64,000 bases of DNA from Janthinobacterium saanense (GCF_014200675.1 NZ_JACHCI010000017.1:62001-126000); one strand, 5' to 3'. Positions 36,919-45,803 are shown, numbered from the stretch's first letter. Notes: generated from the sequence alone by a model not told the origin. Numbers and translations are program-made.

Positions 36919-37204
36919 AAACAAGCAGCAAGCCAGGTCCGCCGTACTGGCCTGGAGCGATCATGCCTGGGAAGATTATCTGTTCTGGCAAGACGCGGAT
37001 CTGAAAATTCTTCAAAGAATCAACGACTTGATCGAAGAATGCCTGGCCGATCCATTCAATGGTACGGGCAAGCCGGAACCATTAAAAGGCGATCTGACGG
37101 GTTGCTGGTCACGCCGTATCGACCGCCAGCACCGCCTGGTCTACCTGCCTGACGCGGGATGTATCTATGTGGCTGCATGCCGCTATCACTACGACGACAA
37201 GTAA
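36899..37204 (+). CDS. yoeB: toxin YoeB, ribosome-dependent mRNA endoribonuclease
   Basis: A 101-residue RelE-fold toxin. The core WSDHAWEDYLFWQ..D..ILQRINDLIEEC..DPFNGTGKPEPLKGDLTGCWSRRI resembles YoeB throughout, with basic catalytic residues in RRIDRQHRLVY and the C-terminal CRYHY. It has ~17 extra N-terminal residues compared with E. coli YoeB and three extra at the end. All expected active-site residues appear present, so it should be functional. Confidence 0.95.
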   Translation: MKNKKAENKQQARSAVLAWSDHAWEDYLFWQDADLKILQRINDLIEECLADPFNGTGKPEPLKGDLTGCWSRRIDRQHRLVYLPDAGCIYVAACRYHYDDK

Positions 37205-37234
37205 GTTTTGAAAATCTGATGGATAGGATACGCC

Positions 37235-37897
37235 ATGGACGTACGCATCGAAGCCTCATGGAAAGCGCGGCTGCAGCCGCAATTTGAGCAGCCCTACTGG
37301 GACAAGCTGTCGGCCTTCGTGAAGCAGGAATATGCGGCGGGGCCGTGTTTTCCCCCAGGCAAAGCCATTTTTCGCGCGTTTGACCTGACGCCTTTCGAGC
37401 AGGTGAAAATCGTGATCCTGGGGCAAGATCCGTATCACACGCCGGGCGCTGCCATGGGCTTGTGTTTCTCTATTCCGGAAGGCAACCCTCCCCAGCCCAG
37501 CCTGCAAAATATCTTCAAGGAATTGCACAGCGATCTGGGCCTGCAGCGCAGCCGCACGGATTTGTCGGACTGGGCCGAACAAGGCGTTTTTTTGCTCAAC
37601 AGCGTGCTGACGGTGCGCGCCGGGGAAGCGGCGTCGCATGCGGGCAAGGGCTGGGAAAAGTTGACGGATAGCGCGATCCACACCTTGTCGAACGAGCGCG
37701 ACAAGCTGGTCTTCATACTATGGGGAGGTTATGCGCAAGCCAAGCGCAGCTTGATTGATGCCCGCAAGCATCTGATCCTGGCGGCGCCCCATCCGTCACC
37801 GTTATCGGCACATCGGGGTTTCTTTGGCAGCAAGCCGTTCAGCCAGGCCAATGATTACCTGGTGTCAAAAGGAAAAAGTCCAATCAGCTGGGCTTGA
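37235..37897 (+). CDS. ung: uracil-DNA glycosylase (family 1)
   Basis: A 220-residue glycosylase that removes uracil from DNA. The water-activating motif is GQDPYH (Asp65) and the leucine-intercalation loop is HPSPLSAHRGFFGS near residue 185. GGATAGGAT precedes the ATG. It starts 30 bases after yoeB, so some readthrough from the toxin-antitoxin operon is possible. It is the second uracil-DNA glycosylase superfamily gene of the window. Confidence 0.97.
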   Translation: MDVRIEASWKARLQPQFEQPYWDKLSAFVKQEYAAGPCFPPGKAIFRAFDLTPFEQVKIVILGQDPYHTPGAAMGLCFSIPEGNPPQPSLQNIFKELHSDLGLQRSRTDLSDWAEQGVFLLNSVLTVRAGEAASHAGKGWEKLTDSAIHTLSNERDKLVFILWGGYAQAKRSLIDARKHLILAAPHPSPLSAHRGFFGSKPFSQANDYLVSKGKSPISWA

Positions 37898-38442
37898 GCG
37901 GGCTTCCGGTTTGCTCCGCATGCGGTCACGGTAGCGGCCTGGACAAAGCTGGTCAAGCAAAGAATCCGCGTATTTTCAGAAGCTTTCTTAAGCTGTCCAC
38001 CCGCCGCAACGCTGCAGAAGCTATCTCTTTTGTTTCGGGTTTTTACGCTTGACGCAGGAAATGGCGCTGCCTACACTCGCCCTGTTTTCACTTTCATGGA
38101 GTCCTTGCGTGGGCGCTAGTTCCGATTGTAGTTGTTGCCAAAAAATGTATTTGGTCCTGTCCCGGTAAGATTCCGCAAGCACTGCCTTGCCACTATCTTG
38201 CCGTCGGCGGATGGTGGTATTGCTCTCTGCGCGCAGCCTGTCGCGTAGCTTCTGCTTACTCCCACTACACATATTGATTGCCAGGTCTTCGGTGCTTGTC
38301 CGAGGCCCCGGCACGACCTGATACCGCCCGGCTTTCCCGGCTGAGCGGCTGTGATGCGGCGCGCGCCGCAGGCACGCTGTCGGGCTGCGCGAACGGTGGT
38401 CCGATGCCTGGCTTTCCATGTTTATACACAGAGGAGTTAGCC
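37898..38442 (+). other. 545-base gene-free leader region before the porin gene
   Basis: No gene could be supported. A minus-strand open frame (38021-38554) lacks any family resemblance and runs into the porin gene. The right end (38320-38400) is GC-rich with imperfect hairpins such as 38325-38349. It may be a long 5' leader of the porin-NRAMP operon; no known riboswitch consensus was recognised. Confidence 0.35.
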
Positions 38443-39774
38443 ATGTTTCAAAACAAAAAGAAGGTCGCCATCGTTTTCCTGCTGGGGCGTCTGCTGTATC
38501 TGCCACTGTCGCTGCATGCGCAGGAAACCATGCCCGATGAAAACTGGAACGCAAATTTCCAGACCACTTATCTGTGGCAGCACAAAGATGCGTTTTCTGC
38601 GCCGTACTCGGGCGACAACAGCCTGATGCCGGGGCGTGAAAAATCGTACTCGCTGACCGCCACCGCCTATTTCGGCTACCGGCCGTGGCATGGCACGGAG
38701 CTGTATTTCAATCCGGAAATGATCCAGGCTGTGCCGTTTTCCGATCTGCATGGCCTGGGTGGCTTGACCAATAGCGAGCAGCAAAAGACCAGCGGCCCCA
38801 GCCCGACATTTTATCGGGCGCGCTTGTACCTCAAGCAAACCTTTGGTTTTGGCGGCGGCCAGGATGCGGTCGCATCGGGACCCAACCAGCTCGCCGGCAT
38901 GGTCGACCGGCGCCGCCTGGTGATTACTGTGGGCAATATGAGCATCATCGATATCTTCGATAACAATAGCTATGCCCATGACGCGCGCACGCAATTTACG
39001 AACTGGGCCTTACTGACCCACGGCGCCTTCGATTATGCGGCCGATGCGCGCGGCTACACCTGGGGCGCCGCCGCCGAGTATTACGACGGCGACTGGGTTT
39101 TCCGTGCCGGCCGCTACCTGGTGCCGGTGATTGCCAACGGCCAGCCGCTCGATACCCGCTACGGCAGGCTGCATGGCGACCAAGTCGAAATCGAGCGTGA
39201 CTATGCCTGGGGCAGCCAATCGGGCAAGCTGAGGCTGATGGCTTTCCGCAACCATGAAATCATGGGTAGTTTCAACGATGCCATCGCCGCAGCCAGGCTG
39301 ACCGGCGGCATTCCTTCCGTGATGGATGTGCGCAAGGAGCAAAACAAGGTCGGTTATGGCCTCAGCCTGGAACATGCGCTGCGTCCCGATGTCGGCCTGT
39401 TCGCCCGCGCCAGCTGGAACGATGGACAGACCGAAACCTATTCCTTCACCGAGATCGAGCGTTCGCTCAGCGGCGGTGTGTCGCTCAATGGCAGCAGTTG
39501 GCATCGGCCCAAGGACAGCTTTGCCGTGGCGTATGCACAAAATGGGCTGAGCCAGGCGCACCGCGACTATCTGGCCCTGGGCGGGCTGGGTGGTTTCATC
39601 GGTGATGGCCGGCTCAATTACAAGCCGGAACAGATCATGGAGGTCTATTACAACTTGAATCTGAAGGGCGCCACCTCGCTGATGCTGGGCTTTCAGCATA
39701 TCAACAATCCTGGCTACAACACCGACCGCGGTCCGGTGAATGTCGACACTGTCCGGCTGCATGCCGAATTCTGA
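38443..39774 (+). CDS. OprB-like carbohydrate/solute-selective outer-membrane porin
   Basis: A 443-residue outer-membrane protein with a signal peptide (1-26, LHAQ). The mature part is a beta-barrel with family segments FNPEMIQAVPFSDLHGLGGLTNSEQQK, VITVGNMSIIDIFDNNSYAHDARTQFTNWALL and GYGLSLEHALRPDVGLFARASWNDG, ending in Phe. GAGGAG precedes ATG 38443, which is why the longer frame from 38278 is rejected. It lies nine bases before an NRAMP-type gene, so it may admit the metal ion or its complex and not a sugar. Confidence 0.85.
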   Translation: MFQNKKKVAIVFLLGRLLYLPLSLHAQETMPDENWNANFQTTYLWQHKDAFSAPYSGDNSLMPGREKSYSLTATAYFGYRPWHGTELYFNPEMIQAVPFSDLHGLGGLTNSEQQKTSGPSPTFYRARLYLKQTFGFGGGQDAVASGPNQLAGMVDRRRLVITVGNMSIIDIFDNNSYAHDARTQFTNWALLTHGAFDYAADARGYTWGAAAEYYDGDWVFRAGRYLVPVIANGQPLDTRYGRLHGDQVEIERDYAWGSQSGKLRLMAFRNHEIMGSFNDAIAAARLTGGIPSVMDVRKEQNKVGYGLSLEHALRPDVGLFARASWNDGQTETYSFTEIERSLSGGVSLNGSSWHRPKDSFAVAYAQNGLSQAHRDYLALGGLGGFIGDGRLNYKPEQIMEVYYNLNLKGATSLMLGFQHINNPGYNTDRGPVNVDTVRLHAEF

Positions 39775-39782
39775 GGTGCATC

Positions 39783-41444
39783 ATGTCCAACACTTTACTC
39801 AAGCAAGTTGCCCCTGCGCCTGTTCACGCCGGCGCTGTCCTGGATGAGGCCCATGTCGGCGATATCCATGGCGCCTTCGGTTCGATCAGCGCCCATGACC
39901 ATGCGCCGCGTCGTACCTGGTGGGCCAAATTCAAGACCCTGCTGGCGATTATCGGCCCCGGCCTGATCGTGATGGTGGGCGACAATGACGCCGGCGCTTT
40001 TGGCACTTATACCCAGGCTGGCCAAAACTATGGCACCACTTTGCTGTGGACCTTGCTGATGCTCATTCCGGTGCTCTACATCAACCAGGAAATGGTGCTG
40101 CGCCTGGGCGCGGTCACTGGCGTCGGCCATGCGCGTCTGATCTTTGAACGCTTCGGCAAGTTCTGGGGTTCGTTCAGCGTGATCGACTTGTTCGTGCTCA
40201 ATGCCTTGACCATCGTCACGGAATTCATCGGCATCAGTCTCGGCCTCGATTACCTGGGCGTGTCGAAACTGTGGGGCCTGGTGGCGGCCGCCATCATCAT
40301 CATGGGCGTGGCGACCACCGGTAATTTCAGACGCTTCGAGCGTTTCGCGATGCTGCTGGTGTTCGGCAGCCTGCTGCTGGTGCCGGTGGTGCTGATGATC
40401 CATCCGCCGGTCGGGCAGATGGCGCATGACTTGCTGATACCGGGCTTGCCGCCGGGCAGCAAATTAAGCGAAGTGATGTTACTGATTATCGCGATTGTCG
40501 GTACCACTGTGGCGCCCTGGCAACTGTTCTTCCAGCAAAGCTATGTCATCGACAAGCGCATCACGCCGCGCTTCATCAAGTATGAACGCATCGACTTGTG
40601 GCTGGGCATCGTGATCGTCATCGTCGGCGCGGCCGCGATGATGGCGTTTTGCGCGCAGACCTTCGGCGGGCGTCCCGAGTTTGGCAACTTTGTCGATGCC
40701 GGCGCGGTGGCCCACGGCATCGAGAAATATTATGGCCGTTTGCCCGGCATCCTGTTCGCGCTGGCCTTGATCGACGCCAGCATCATCGGCGCTTCGGCGG
40801 TATCGCTGTCGAGCGCCTATGCCCTGGGTGATATCTTGTCGTTGAAACATTCGCTGCACCGCAAGGCGGGCGACGCCAAGGGCTTTTATGCCGTGTACTG
40901 CGGTTTGATCGCGATCGCGGCGGCGCTGGTACTGACGCCGGGCGTGTCCTTGGGCCTGCTGACGAATATGGTGCAAACCCTGGCCGGCGTCCTGTTGCCG
41001 GGCGCTACAGTATTCCTGTTACTGCTCTGCAATGACAAGCAAGTCCTCGGCCCATGGGTCAACTCGCGGCTGATCAATTACGGCGCCGGCGCCATCGTCG
41101 CGGCACTGGTGATGATGTCGATCATCCTGACCGCATCGGTCTTGTTCCCGGCCATCTCCGGTACCCAGATCGTCTGGATACTGGCTTCAGGCAGCTTGCT
41201 CACGGTGGCTTCGGCGATTGGCGTGAAATGGTATGAAAAGCTGCGTGGTGTTGCCAATGTGCAGCATATTGCCATCGACAAGAGCTTGCGTGACAGCTGG
41301 CGCATGCCGCCGATCGAGCAATTGGAACCGGCTCAGATCAGCTTGCTGAACCGCTTGTGGATGGCGGCCTTGCGCGGCTATCTGATCATTGCGGCCTTGA
41401 TGCTGATGTTCAAGATGTTCCAGCTGGTGTTTGGCGCCGAGTAA
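39783..41444 (+). CDS. NRAMP-related divalent metal transporter with altered ion-binding motifs
   Basis: A 553-residue, about eleven- to twelve-helix transporter. The canonical NRAMP helix-1 motif DPGN is replaced by DAGA (Asp69 kept, VGDNDAGAFGTY). In helix 6 the usual M-P-H is A-P-W (Ala244, GTTVAPWQLFFQQS). Loss of that Met is the mark of NRAMP-related Mg2+ transporters, whereas Met favours Mn2+/Fe2+. A ~50-residue His-containing cytoplasmic N-terminus is present. It is paired with the OprB-like porin upstream and ends at a terminator. Mg2+ or mixed Mg2+/Mn2+ transport is inferred. Confidence 0.85.
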   Translation: MSNTLLKQVAPAPVHAGAVLDEAHVGDIHGAFGSISAHDHAPRRTWWAKFKTLLAIIGPGLIVMVGDNDAGAFGTYTQAGQNYGTTLLWTLLMLIPVLYINQEMVLRLGAVTGVGHARLIFERFGKFWGSFSVIDLFVLNALTIVTEFIGISLGLDYLGVSKLWGLVAAAIIIMGVATTGNFRRFERFAMLLVFGSLLLVPVVLMIHPPVGQMAHDLLIPGLPPGSKLSEVMLLIIAIVGTTVAPWQLFFQQSYVIDKRITPRFIKYERIDLWLGIVIVIVGAAAMMAFCAQTFGGRPEFGNFVDAGAVAHGIEKYYGRLPGILFALALIDASIIGASAVSLSSAYALGDILSLKHSLHRKAGDAKGFYAVYCGLIAIAAALVLTPGVSLGLLTNMVQTLAGVLLPGATVFLLLLCNDKQVLGPWVNSRLINYGAGAIVAALVMMSIILTASVLFPAISGTQIVWILASGSLLTVASAIGVKWYEKLRGVANVQHIAIDKSLRDSWRMPPIEQLEPAQISLLNRLWMAALRGYLIIAALMLMFKMFQLVFGAE

Positions 41445-41467
41445 GGCGGCTGGACGGGAATAAAAGA

Positions 41468-41491
41468 GGGACGCCAGATGGCGTCCCTTTT
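41468..41491. terminator. bidirectional terminator between NRAMP and TonB receptor genes
   Basis: GGGACGCC (41468-41475), loop AGAT, GGCGTCCC (41480-41487), T-run after and A-run before, so it can serve both convergent genes. Confidence 0.88.
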
Positions 41492-41555
41492 CATCACGGC
41501 AATCACAGTTACCAGGCGAGAGCTCTGTAGCCCCGCCTGGCGTCGCTGTTCAGGA

Positions 41556-43751
41556 TCAGAAGCTGGTCGACAAGCCGGCGTACAGGCTGCGGCGTGCGCC
41601 GTATTGCGGCGCCCCCACGCCTACGCCGGAACCGTCGCGCAGCAGATAGGATTTATCAAACAAGTTGATCAGGGCCAAGCGGCCTTCGACCTTGCCCACT
41701 GGGGTGTTTTTCCAGGTGTGGGTCAGTGCCGTGTTGACCGTGAAGTAATGCGGCAAGTGGCCGGAGTTCGGCGCTGCGCCATCCGGTGTATCGCGCAAGC
41801 CGCTGCCGTACAGGAAGTCAGTGCTGACTTGCGAATCGCCAAAGTGGTAATGCGCGCCGCCCGACATGGTGTAGGTCTGGTCGTGGTCGAGGTAGATGTA
41901 GTTCTTGCTGATGTAAGCCAGTTCATCTGCACCGAACAGCGATTGGCCCGAGATGATGTTGCGGCCTTGCGCTTTTTGCGTGCTGGCGTTCAGGAAGGCG
42001 CCCCAGTTTTTCTCGCTGTAGATCGCCGACAATTCCAGGCCCTTGGCATAACCTTCGGCATAGTTGAATGGCGACAAGATCAGCGCCTGGCCAAACTGGC
42101 CTTCGTCCAGCAGGTTGGTGATTTTCTTGTAGTACACGTCTGCCGTCACCGTCAGCTTGGACGTGACTTGATGGGTGAGGCCGACATCATAGTAATGCGT
42201 GCGTTCGGCCTTGACGTTGTCCGAGGTTGGTACGGCTGGCGCATTGGTGGTGTTTGCATACAGGTCGATACTGCTTTGCGCTGCCAGTTCTTGCGGTGGC
42301 GGCGTGAAGTAGCGCGAGTAGCCGGCATGCAGGGCCGTGCCAGGCGCCACCTGGTAAGCCAGGTTGACGCGTGGGCTCCATTGCTGTTCGCTGGTGAAGG
42401 CCGACACTTTATCGAAGCGGGCGCCATAGTTCAGGGTCAGCGGCTTGCTGATATGCCATTCATCTTGCAGGTAGAAACTGGCCAGTGTGCCCGTCCTGCC
42501 GCTGTTGTCGACGATGGTGGTCGGCGTGGTCGAGTTTTGCGAGCCGTCGTCGCCGGTGGTGAATACGCCCACCGTGTTGTTGCTGATGGTTTTTTGGCGC
42601 GTGTAAGCCAGGCCGGTGCGCAGCGTATGGGTAGGATTGAGTTTGTAGCTGAGGTCAAACTGGGCGCCCGAAGCGCTGTTCGAGCGCAGCGTGTCGGACG
42701 CCACGCCGTTATAAATCAGGTCGCCGATCGAGTCTGGCGTGAAATGCAATTCCGAATACTGGTGGAAAGCCGACACCTGGTAGTTCAGGTCGCCCAGGCT
42801 CTTTTGCAGCGACAGCACCAGGAAGCGGTTCACTTCGCTCTGGTTTTCATTGAGCTGCGACGATGGCAGGGTGGATGTGCCGGCAGCGGCATCGCTTTGG
42901 CCAGCCAGCGAGAAACCTGGCGCCTGGTCCGGATTGTTTGGAATCTGGAAGCGGCCGTTGTAGGTGCCGAACATGGCGCCCAGGCGGGTATTGTCATCGA
43001 GGAAATACGACAGGCTGCCGAACGATTTGTTCTGGCGCGTCTTGTCATGCAAGGGGCTGCGCGTCGGTTGCGGGTTTTCCACGCCGATCGAGTTGCCCAG
43101 GTAGCTGCCGGACAGGTAATAGTTGAACTTGCCTACGCTGCCAAAGAATTCAGCACTCGGCTCGACATAGTTGTTGCTGCCGACCAGGACGCCAACGCGG
43201 CCGCCTGGCGTCACGCCACCTTCCTTGGTTTCAATGTCGACGATACCGGCGGTGCGCAGGCCGAATTGGGCAGGCAGGGCGCCCGTGACGAAATCCGTGT
43301 TGGCGACCAGACGCGTATCGATCGACTGACCGAAACCGGAGATGCTTTCTGGCAACTGTACGCCATTGATGCGGTATTGCACGTTTGCATGGTCATCGCG
43401 CACATGCAGCGCACCGGAACCCTTGGAGTCTTGCGAGACGCCTGGCAGGCGCAGCAGTACTTCATTGAATGGCGTGTTGTCGCCCTGGCCCAGCATATTC
43501 ACCATGTGGCTATCGATGCTGTAGACAGTGGTGCCGATCTTCGGCGATAACTCGATGCGGGCGCTCTTCAAATGGGCTGAAGTGACCTCGACCGTTTGCA
43601 TATCCTGTGCTGCTGCAGCATCGGCGCTGGCATCGGCAGACGAACTCAGGTCGGCGGCAGGCGCTGGCGCAACATCGGCGGCATAGGCGGAAACGGAAAA
43701 CAGGCTGGCAAGGGCGAGCGACAGCGCGCTCAGACGTGGAGTGTGTTGCAT
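41556..43751 (-). CDS. TonB-dependent outer-membrane receptor
   Basis: A 731-residue receptor: signal peptide (1-24, AYA), an Ala/Asp-rich linker, TonB-box-like MQTVEVTS, plug domain (RLPGVSQDSKGSGALHVRDDHANVQYRINGVQLPE), then a 22-strand barrel ending in Phe (YAGLSTSF). GAGG precedes the ATG at 43751; a TTG four codons earlier is also in frame. The substrate is not evident. The partner gene just upstream encodes a DUF2946-like protein with His and Cys pairs, which hints at a metal such as copper. Confidence 0.92.
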   Translation of the reverse strand: MQHTPRLSALSLALASLFSVSAYAADVAPAPAADLSSSADASADAAAAQDMQTVEVTSAHLKSARIELSPKIGTTVYSIDSHMVNMLGQGDNTPFNEVLLRLPGVSQDSKGSGALHVRDDHANVQYRINGVQLPESISGFGQSIDTRLVANTDFVTGALPAQFGLRTAGIVDIETKEGGVTPGGRVGVLVGSNNYVEPSAEFFGSVGKFNYYLSGSYLGNSIGVENPQPTRSPLHDKTRQNKSFGSLSYFLDDNTRLGAMFGTYNGRFQIPNNPDQAPGFSLAGQSDAAAGTSTLPSSQLNENQSEVNRFLVLSLQKSLGDLNYQVSAFHQYSELHFTPDSIGDLIYNGVASDTLRSNSASGAQFDLSYKLNPTHTLRTGLAYTRQKTISNNTVGVFTTGDDGSQNSTTPTTIVDNSGRTGTLASFYLQDEWHISKPLTLNYGARFDKVSAFTSEQQWSPRVNLAYQVAPGTALHAGYSRYFTPPPQELAAQSSIDLYANTTNAPAVPTSDNVKAERTHYYDVGLTHQVTSKLTVTADVYYKKITNLLDEGQFGQALILSPFNYAEGYAKGLELSAIYSEKNWGAFLNASTQKAQGRNIISGQSLFGADELAYISKNYIYLDHDQTYTMSGGAHYHFGDSQVSTDFLYGSGLRDTPDGAAPNSGHLPHYFTVNTALTHTWKNTPVGKVEGRLALINLFDKSYLLRDGSGVGVGAPQYGARRSLYAGLSTSF

Positions 43752-43770
43752 GGAAAACCTCAAAAATAGT

Positions 43771-43817
43771 CAACGCCAGACGATGCCTGCGGCGCGCGTA
43801 GACGCGGCCTGGCGTTG
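43771..43817 (-). repeat. nine-base inverted repeat in the TonB receptor leader
   Basis: CAACGCCAG (43771-43779) and CTGGCGTTG (43809-43817) are exact reverse complements. On the minus strand this hairpin sits 20 bases before the receptor start. A purine run (43821-43837) lies on its outer side. It could modulate translation or readthrough from the upstream gene. Confidence 0.5.
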
Positions 43818-43848
43818 CCTGAAAAAAAAAGAAAAAACAGCGTGGGAA

Positions 43849-44193
43849 CTACAAGGAGATCGACGGCGGGCCGCGCACGGGCGGCAGCAACAGGGGAATG
43901 GCGGGTGTCAGCGTGACTGGCACGACGGCCAGCAAGCGGTAGGGCAATAATTGGGCGACCGGTTCAAGGATGACCGGTGGCAGGGTCAGGTCGGCGACCT
44001 TGTCGATGACGGCGGCGCACAGCGTGCAATCCTCCGCCGCCAGTGCGCTCTTGTGCAGATGCGTGACAGCGGTCGACAGCAGGAACACCAGCGCCAGTGC
44101 ACTGAACATGGCCAGGCACACGCGCCATGGCGCAATCGCGAAGCGGGACTTCGCGTGGCTGGCTGGTTTGCGGTGTGGCTGGCGGATAGACAT
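43849..44193 (-). CDS. DUF2946-like small membrane protein
   Basis: A 114-residue protein with one N-terminal helix (~25-45, VCLAMFSALALVFLLSTAV) followed by THLHKSALAAEDCTLCAAV, which has an HxH and a CxxC that could bind metal. This layout resembles DUF2946 proteins encoded near copper-related TonB receptors. The Pro/Leu-rich C-terminus ends PPVRGPPSISL. It precedes the receptor gene on the same strand, 97 bases away. Confidence 0.6.
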   Translation of the reverse strand: MSIRQPHRKPASHAKSRFAIAPWRVCLAMFSALALVFLLSTAVTHLHKSALAAEDCTLCAAVIDKVADLTLPPVILEPVAQLLPYRLLAVVPVTLTPAIPLLLPPVRGPPSISL

Positions 44194-44249
44194 GAACGAA
44201 TAGTAGCAAGAAAACCGCTATTCTGTCATCTTGTTGCAATCAACTTGCT

Positions 44250-45083
44250 TTAGACTGTGGCCCGCAGCTCGCGGGGCGACAGGCCATACCGCAGGCGGAA
44301 GCGGGCCGCGAAGCGCGAGGCCGAGGCGTAACCGCAGGCGGCGGCGATGTCGCCTATCGGAGAGATACCAGCTTGCAACTCTTGCAGCGCCATCCCCAGA
44401 CGCACATCGTCGAGGATATCGCGGAAATGGCGGTTCTCAAGGGCAAGCTGGCGCCGCAGGGTCGACGCGCCCAGCTTTAACTGGGCCGCCACCCGTGGCA
44501 CACTCCAGTCCGCAGCAGGATCGAGCAGCAGCACTTGCTGCACCCGTGCCGCCAGCGGGTCGCGGCGGTCCATCAGCAGCGGACCGCAATGGCCTTTCAA
44601 CGCCAGCACCAGCAACAAACCTTCCGCCTGATGCGCTTGCAGGGCGGGCGGCGCGCCATTGGCCAGGCTGGCCATCAGTTGATCCCAGGCCAGCGCCGCA
44701 TGGCTATCGAGCGGCACGCACAGGCTGGCCGTGGCCGCCTGGCGCAGCTGGCCATCGATCAAGCCGCCATGGCGCGAGCGGAAACGGGCGATCAGCGCTG
44801 GCGAAAAACTCACCATTTCCGCCAGATATCCTTGGCTGCCTGGCAAGTTGGCCACGCCCAGTTCTTGCCCGGCAGGCATCAATACCAACTCGCTGCTACC
44901 GGCGCGCATGTGGCGCTCCCCCCATTCCAGCAACTTTTCGCCCTGCCGTATGCGGCATAAGCTGGTCTGGAATACGGGCACCCGGCGCAAATTTTGCGCG
45001 CGGCGCGCCTCGATGGTGCCGCGCGCGATGCGCAGCTCGCTCGAACCGACTTCCTGCATGTCGGTGACGGACTTATCGGCCAT
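44250..45083 (-). CDS. AraC-family transcriptional regulator
   Basis: A 277-residue regulator with an N-terminal cupin-like AraC_N domain (GERHMRAGSSELVLMPAGQELGVAN) and a C-terminal double HTH (~175-277: WSVPRVAAQLKLGASTLRRQLALENRHFRDILDDVRLGMAL...IAAACGYASASRFAARFRLRYGLSP). It overlaps the end of the YbhB-like gene by 11 bases, so it is cotranscribed with and probably regulates that gene. Confidence 0.9.
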   Translation of the reverse strand: MADKSVTDMQEVGSSELRIARGTIEARRAQNLRRVPVFQTSLCRIRQGEKLLEWGERHMRAGSSELVLMPAGQELGVANLPGSQGYLAEMVSFSPALIARFRSRHGGLIDGQLRQAATASLCVPLDSHAALAWDQLMASLANGAPPALQAHQAEGLLLVLALKGHCGPLLMDRRDPLAARVQQVLLLDPAADWSVPRVAAQLKLGASTLRRQLALENRHFRDILDDVRLGMALQELQAGISPIGDIAAACGYASASRFAARFRLRYGLSPRELRATV

Positions 45084-45621
45084 ACACTGGTGTGATGCGG
45101 GCCTTGCCCAGCGCGTTGGCGTTCAGCATATAGCCGAGCATGGCGGCGCTGGATTGCTGGTCCAGCGGCAACTTGTCCACTTTCAAGGCCCACACCGTGA
45201 CCTGGTAGCGGTGCGGCTTGTCGCCGGCCGGTGGGCAGGCGCCGCCAAAGGCATTGTTGCCATAATCGTTGCGGCCTTGCACTGCGCCAGCAGGCAAGGT
45301 AGCGGCCGTCGCGCCATGCGGCAGCGACGAGGTGCTCGCTGGCAAGTTGAACACGCTCCAGTGCCACCAGCCGCTGCCGGTCGGTGCATCGGGGTCGTAC
45401 ACGGTGACGGCGAAACTCCTGGTGCCGGCTGGCGCATGCTGCCACGCCAGTTGCGGCGCCAGGTTGCCGCCTGAGCAGCCAAAACCTTCGTAGACTTGCG
45501 CGCTGCCCATCATCTTGCCATCGGCCACATCGTCACTGCTGACAGTGAAGGCGGGCGCGGCGTGCACGCCAGCGTGCAGGATGAGGCCAGCGATGGCGGC
45601 GAGGAGTGTGGTGTTTTTCAT
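45073..45621 (-). CDS. YbhB/YbcL-family (PEBP-like) protein, exported
   Basis: A 182-residue protein with a signal peptide (1-21, VHA). The phosphatidylethanolamine-binding fold is marked by YDPDAPTGSGWWHWSVFNLPAS and YGNNAFGGACPPAGDKPHRYQVTVWAL. The bacterial homologue YbhB is of unknown role; the ligand-site D-P-D-A-P and GxxxxHRY residues are intact. The start at 45621 has AAAGGGAACACC before it. It is followed by the overlapping AraC gene. Confidence 0.9.
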   Translation of the reverse strand: MKNTTLLAAIAGLILHAGVHAAPAFTVSSDDVADGKMMGSAQVYEGFGCSGGNLAPQLAWQHAPAGTRSFAVTVYDPDAPTGSGWWHWSVFNLPASTSSLPHGATAATLPAGAVQGRNDYGNNAFGGACPPAGDKPHRYQVTVWALKVDKLPLDQQSSAAMLGYMLNANALGKARITPVYGR

Positions 45622-45784
45622 GGTGTTCCCTTTCGATAAAGTATAAGAGAAAGTGTATGCCGCGCCAGCGTTCGCCATGATGCCGATCCGCTCGGCGATA
45701 GTGCAGAAACGCTCAAAAACCCGTATTTTTAGTTTATTCCAGGGCGCTTGTGCACGATTCACGTGGGGCAGGCTGTCGTTGATT

Positions 45785-45803
45785 GATAACGATACGCATT
45801 CGC
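45785..45803 (+). promoter_or_regulatory. Fur-box-like site upstream of the PepSY gene
   Basis: The 19 bases agree with the Fur consensus GATAATGATAATCATTATC at 14 positions (GATAACGATACGCATTC core). The site is 63 bases before the PepSY start, a reasonable promoter position. PepSY membrane proteins are often iron-regulated. Confidence 0.5.

Noticed and set aside
37898-38442. possible Mn2+ or Mg2+ riboswitch before the metal-uptake operon
   Set aside because: No match to the conserved yybP-ykoY or M-box loops could be found by eye, so it is not listed as a riboswitch.
38021-38554. 177-codon minus-strand frame before the porin gene
   Set aside because: It overlaps the porin start and signal peptide, has no Shine-Dalgarno and no recognisable family sequence.
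41478-43550. 690-codon plus-strand frame opposite the TonB receptor
   Set aside because: The receptor on the minus strand has signal peptide, plug and barrel; the plus frame has no recognisable domain and crosses a terminator.
43752-43848. Fur box or cobalamin riboswitch before the TonB receptor
   Set aside because: No Fur-like 19-mer or B12-box was seen; only the nine-base inverted repeat and a purine run are present.
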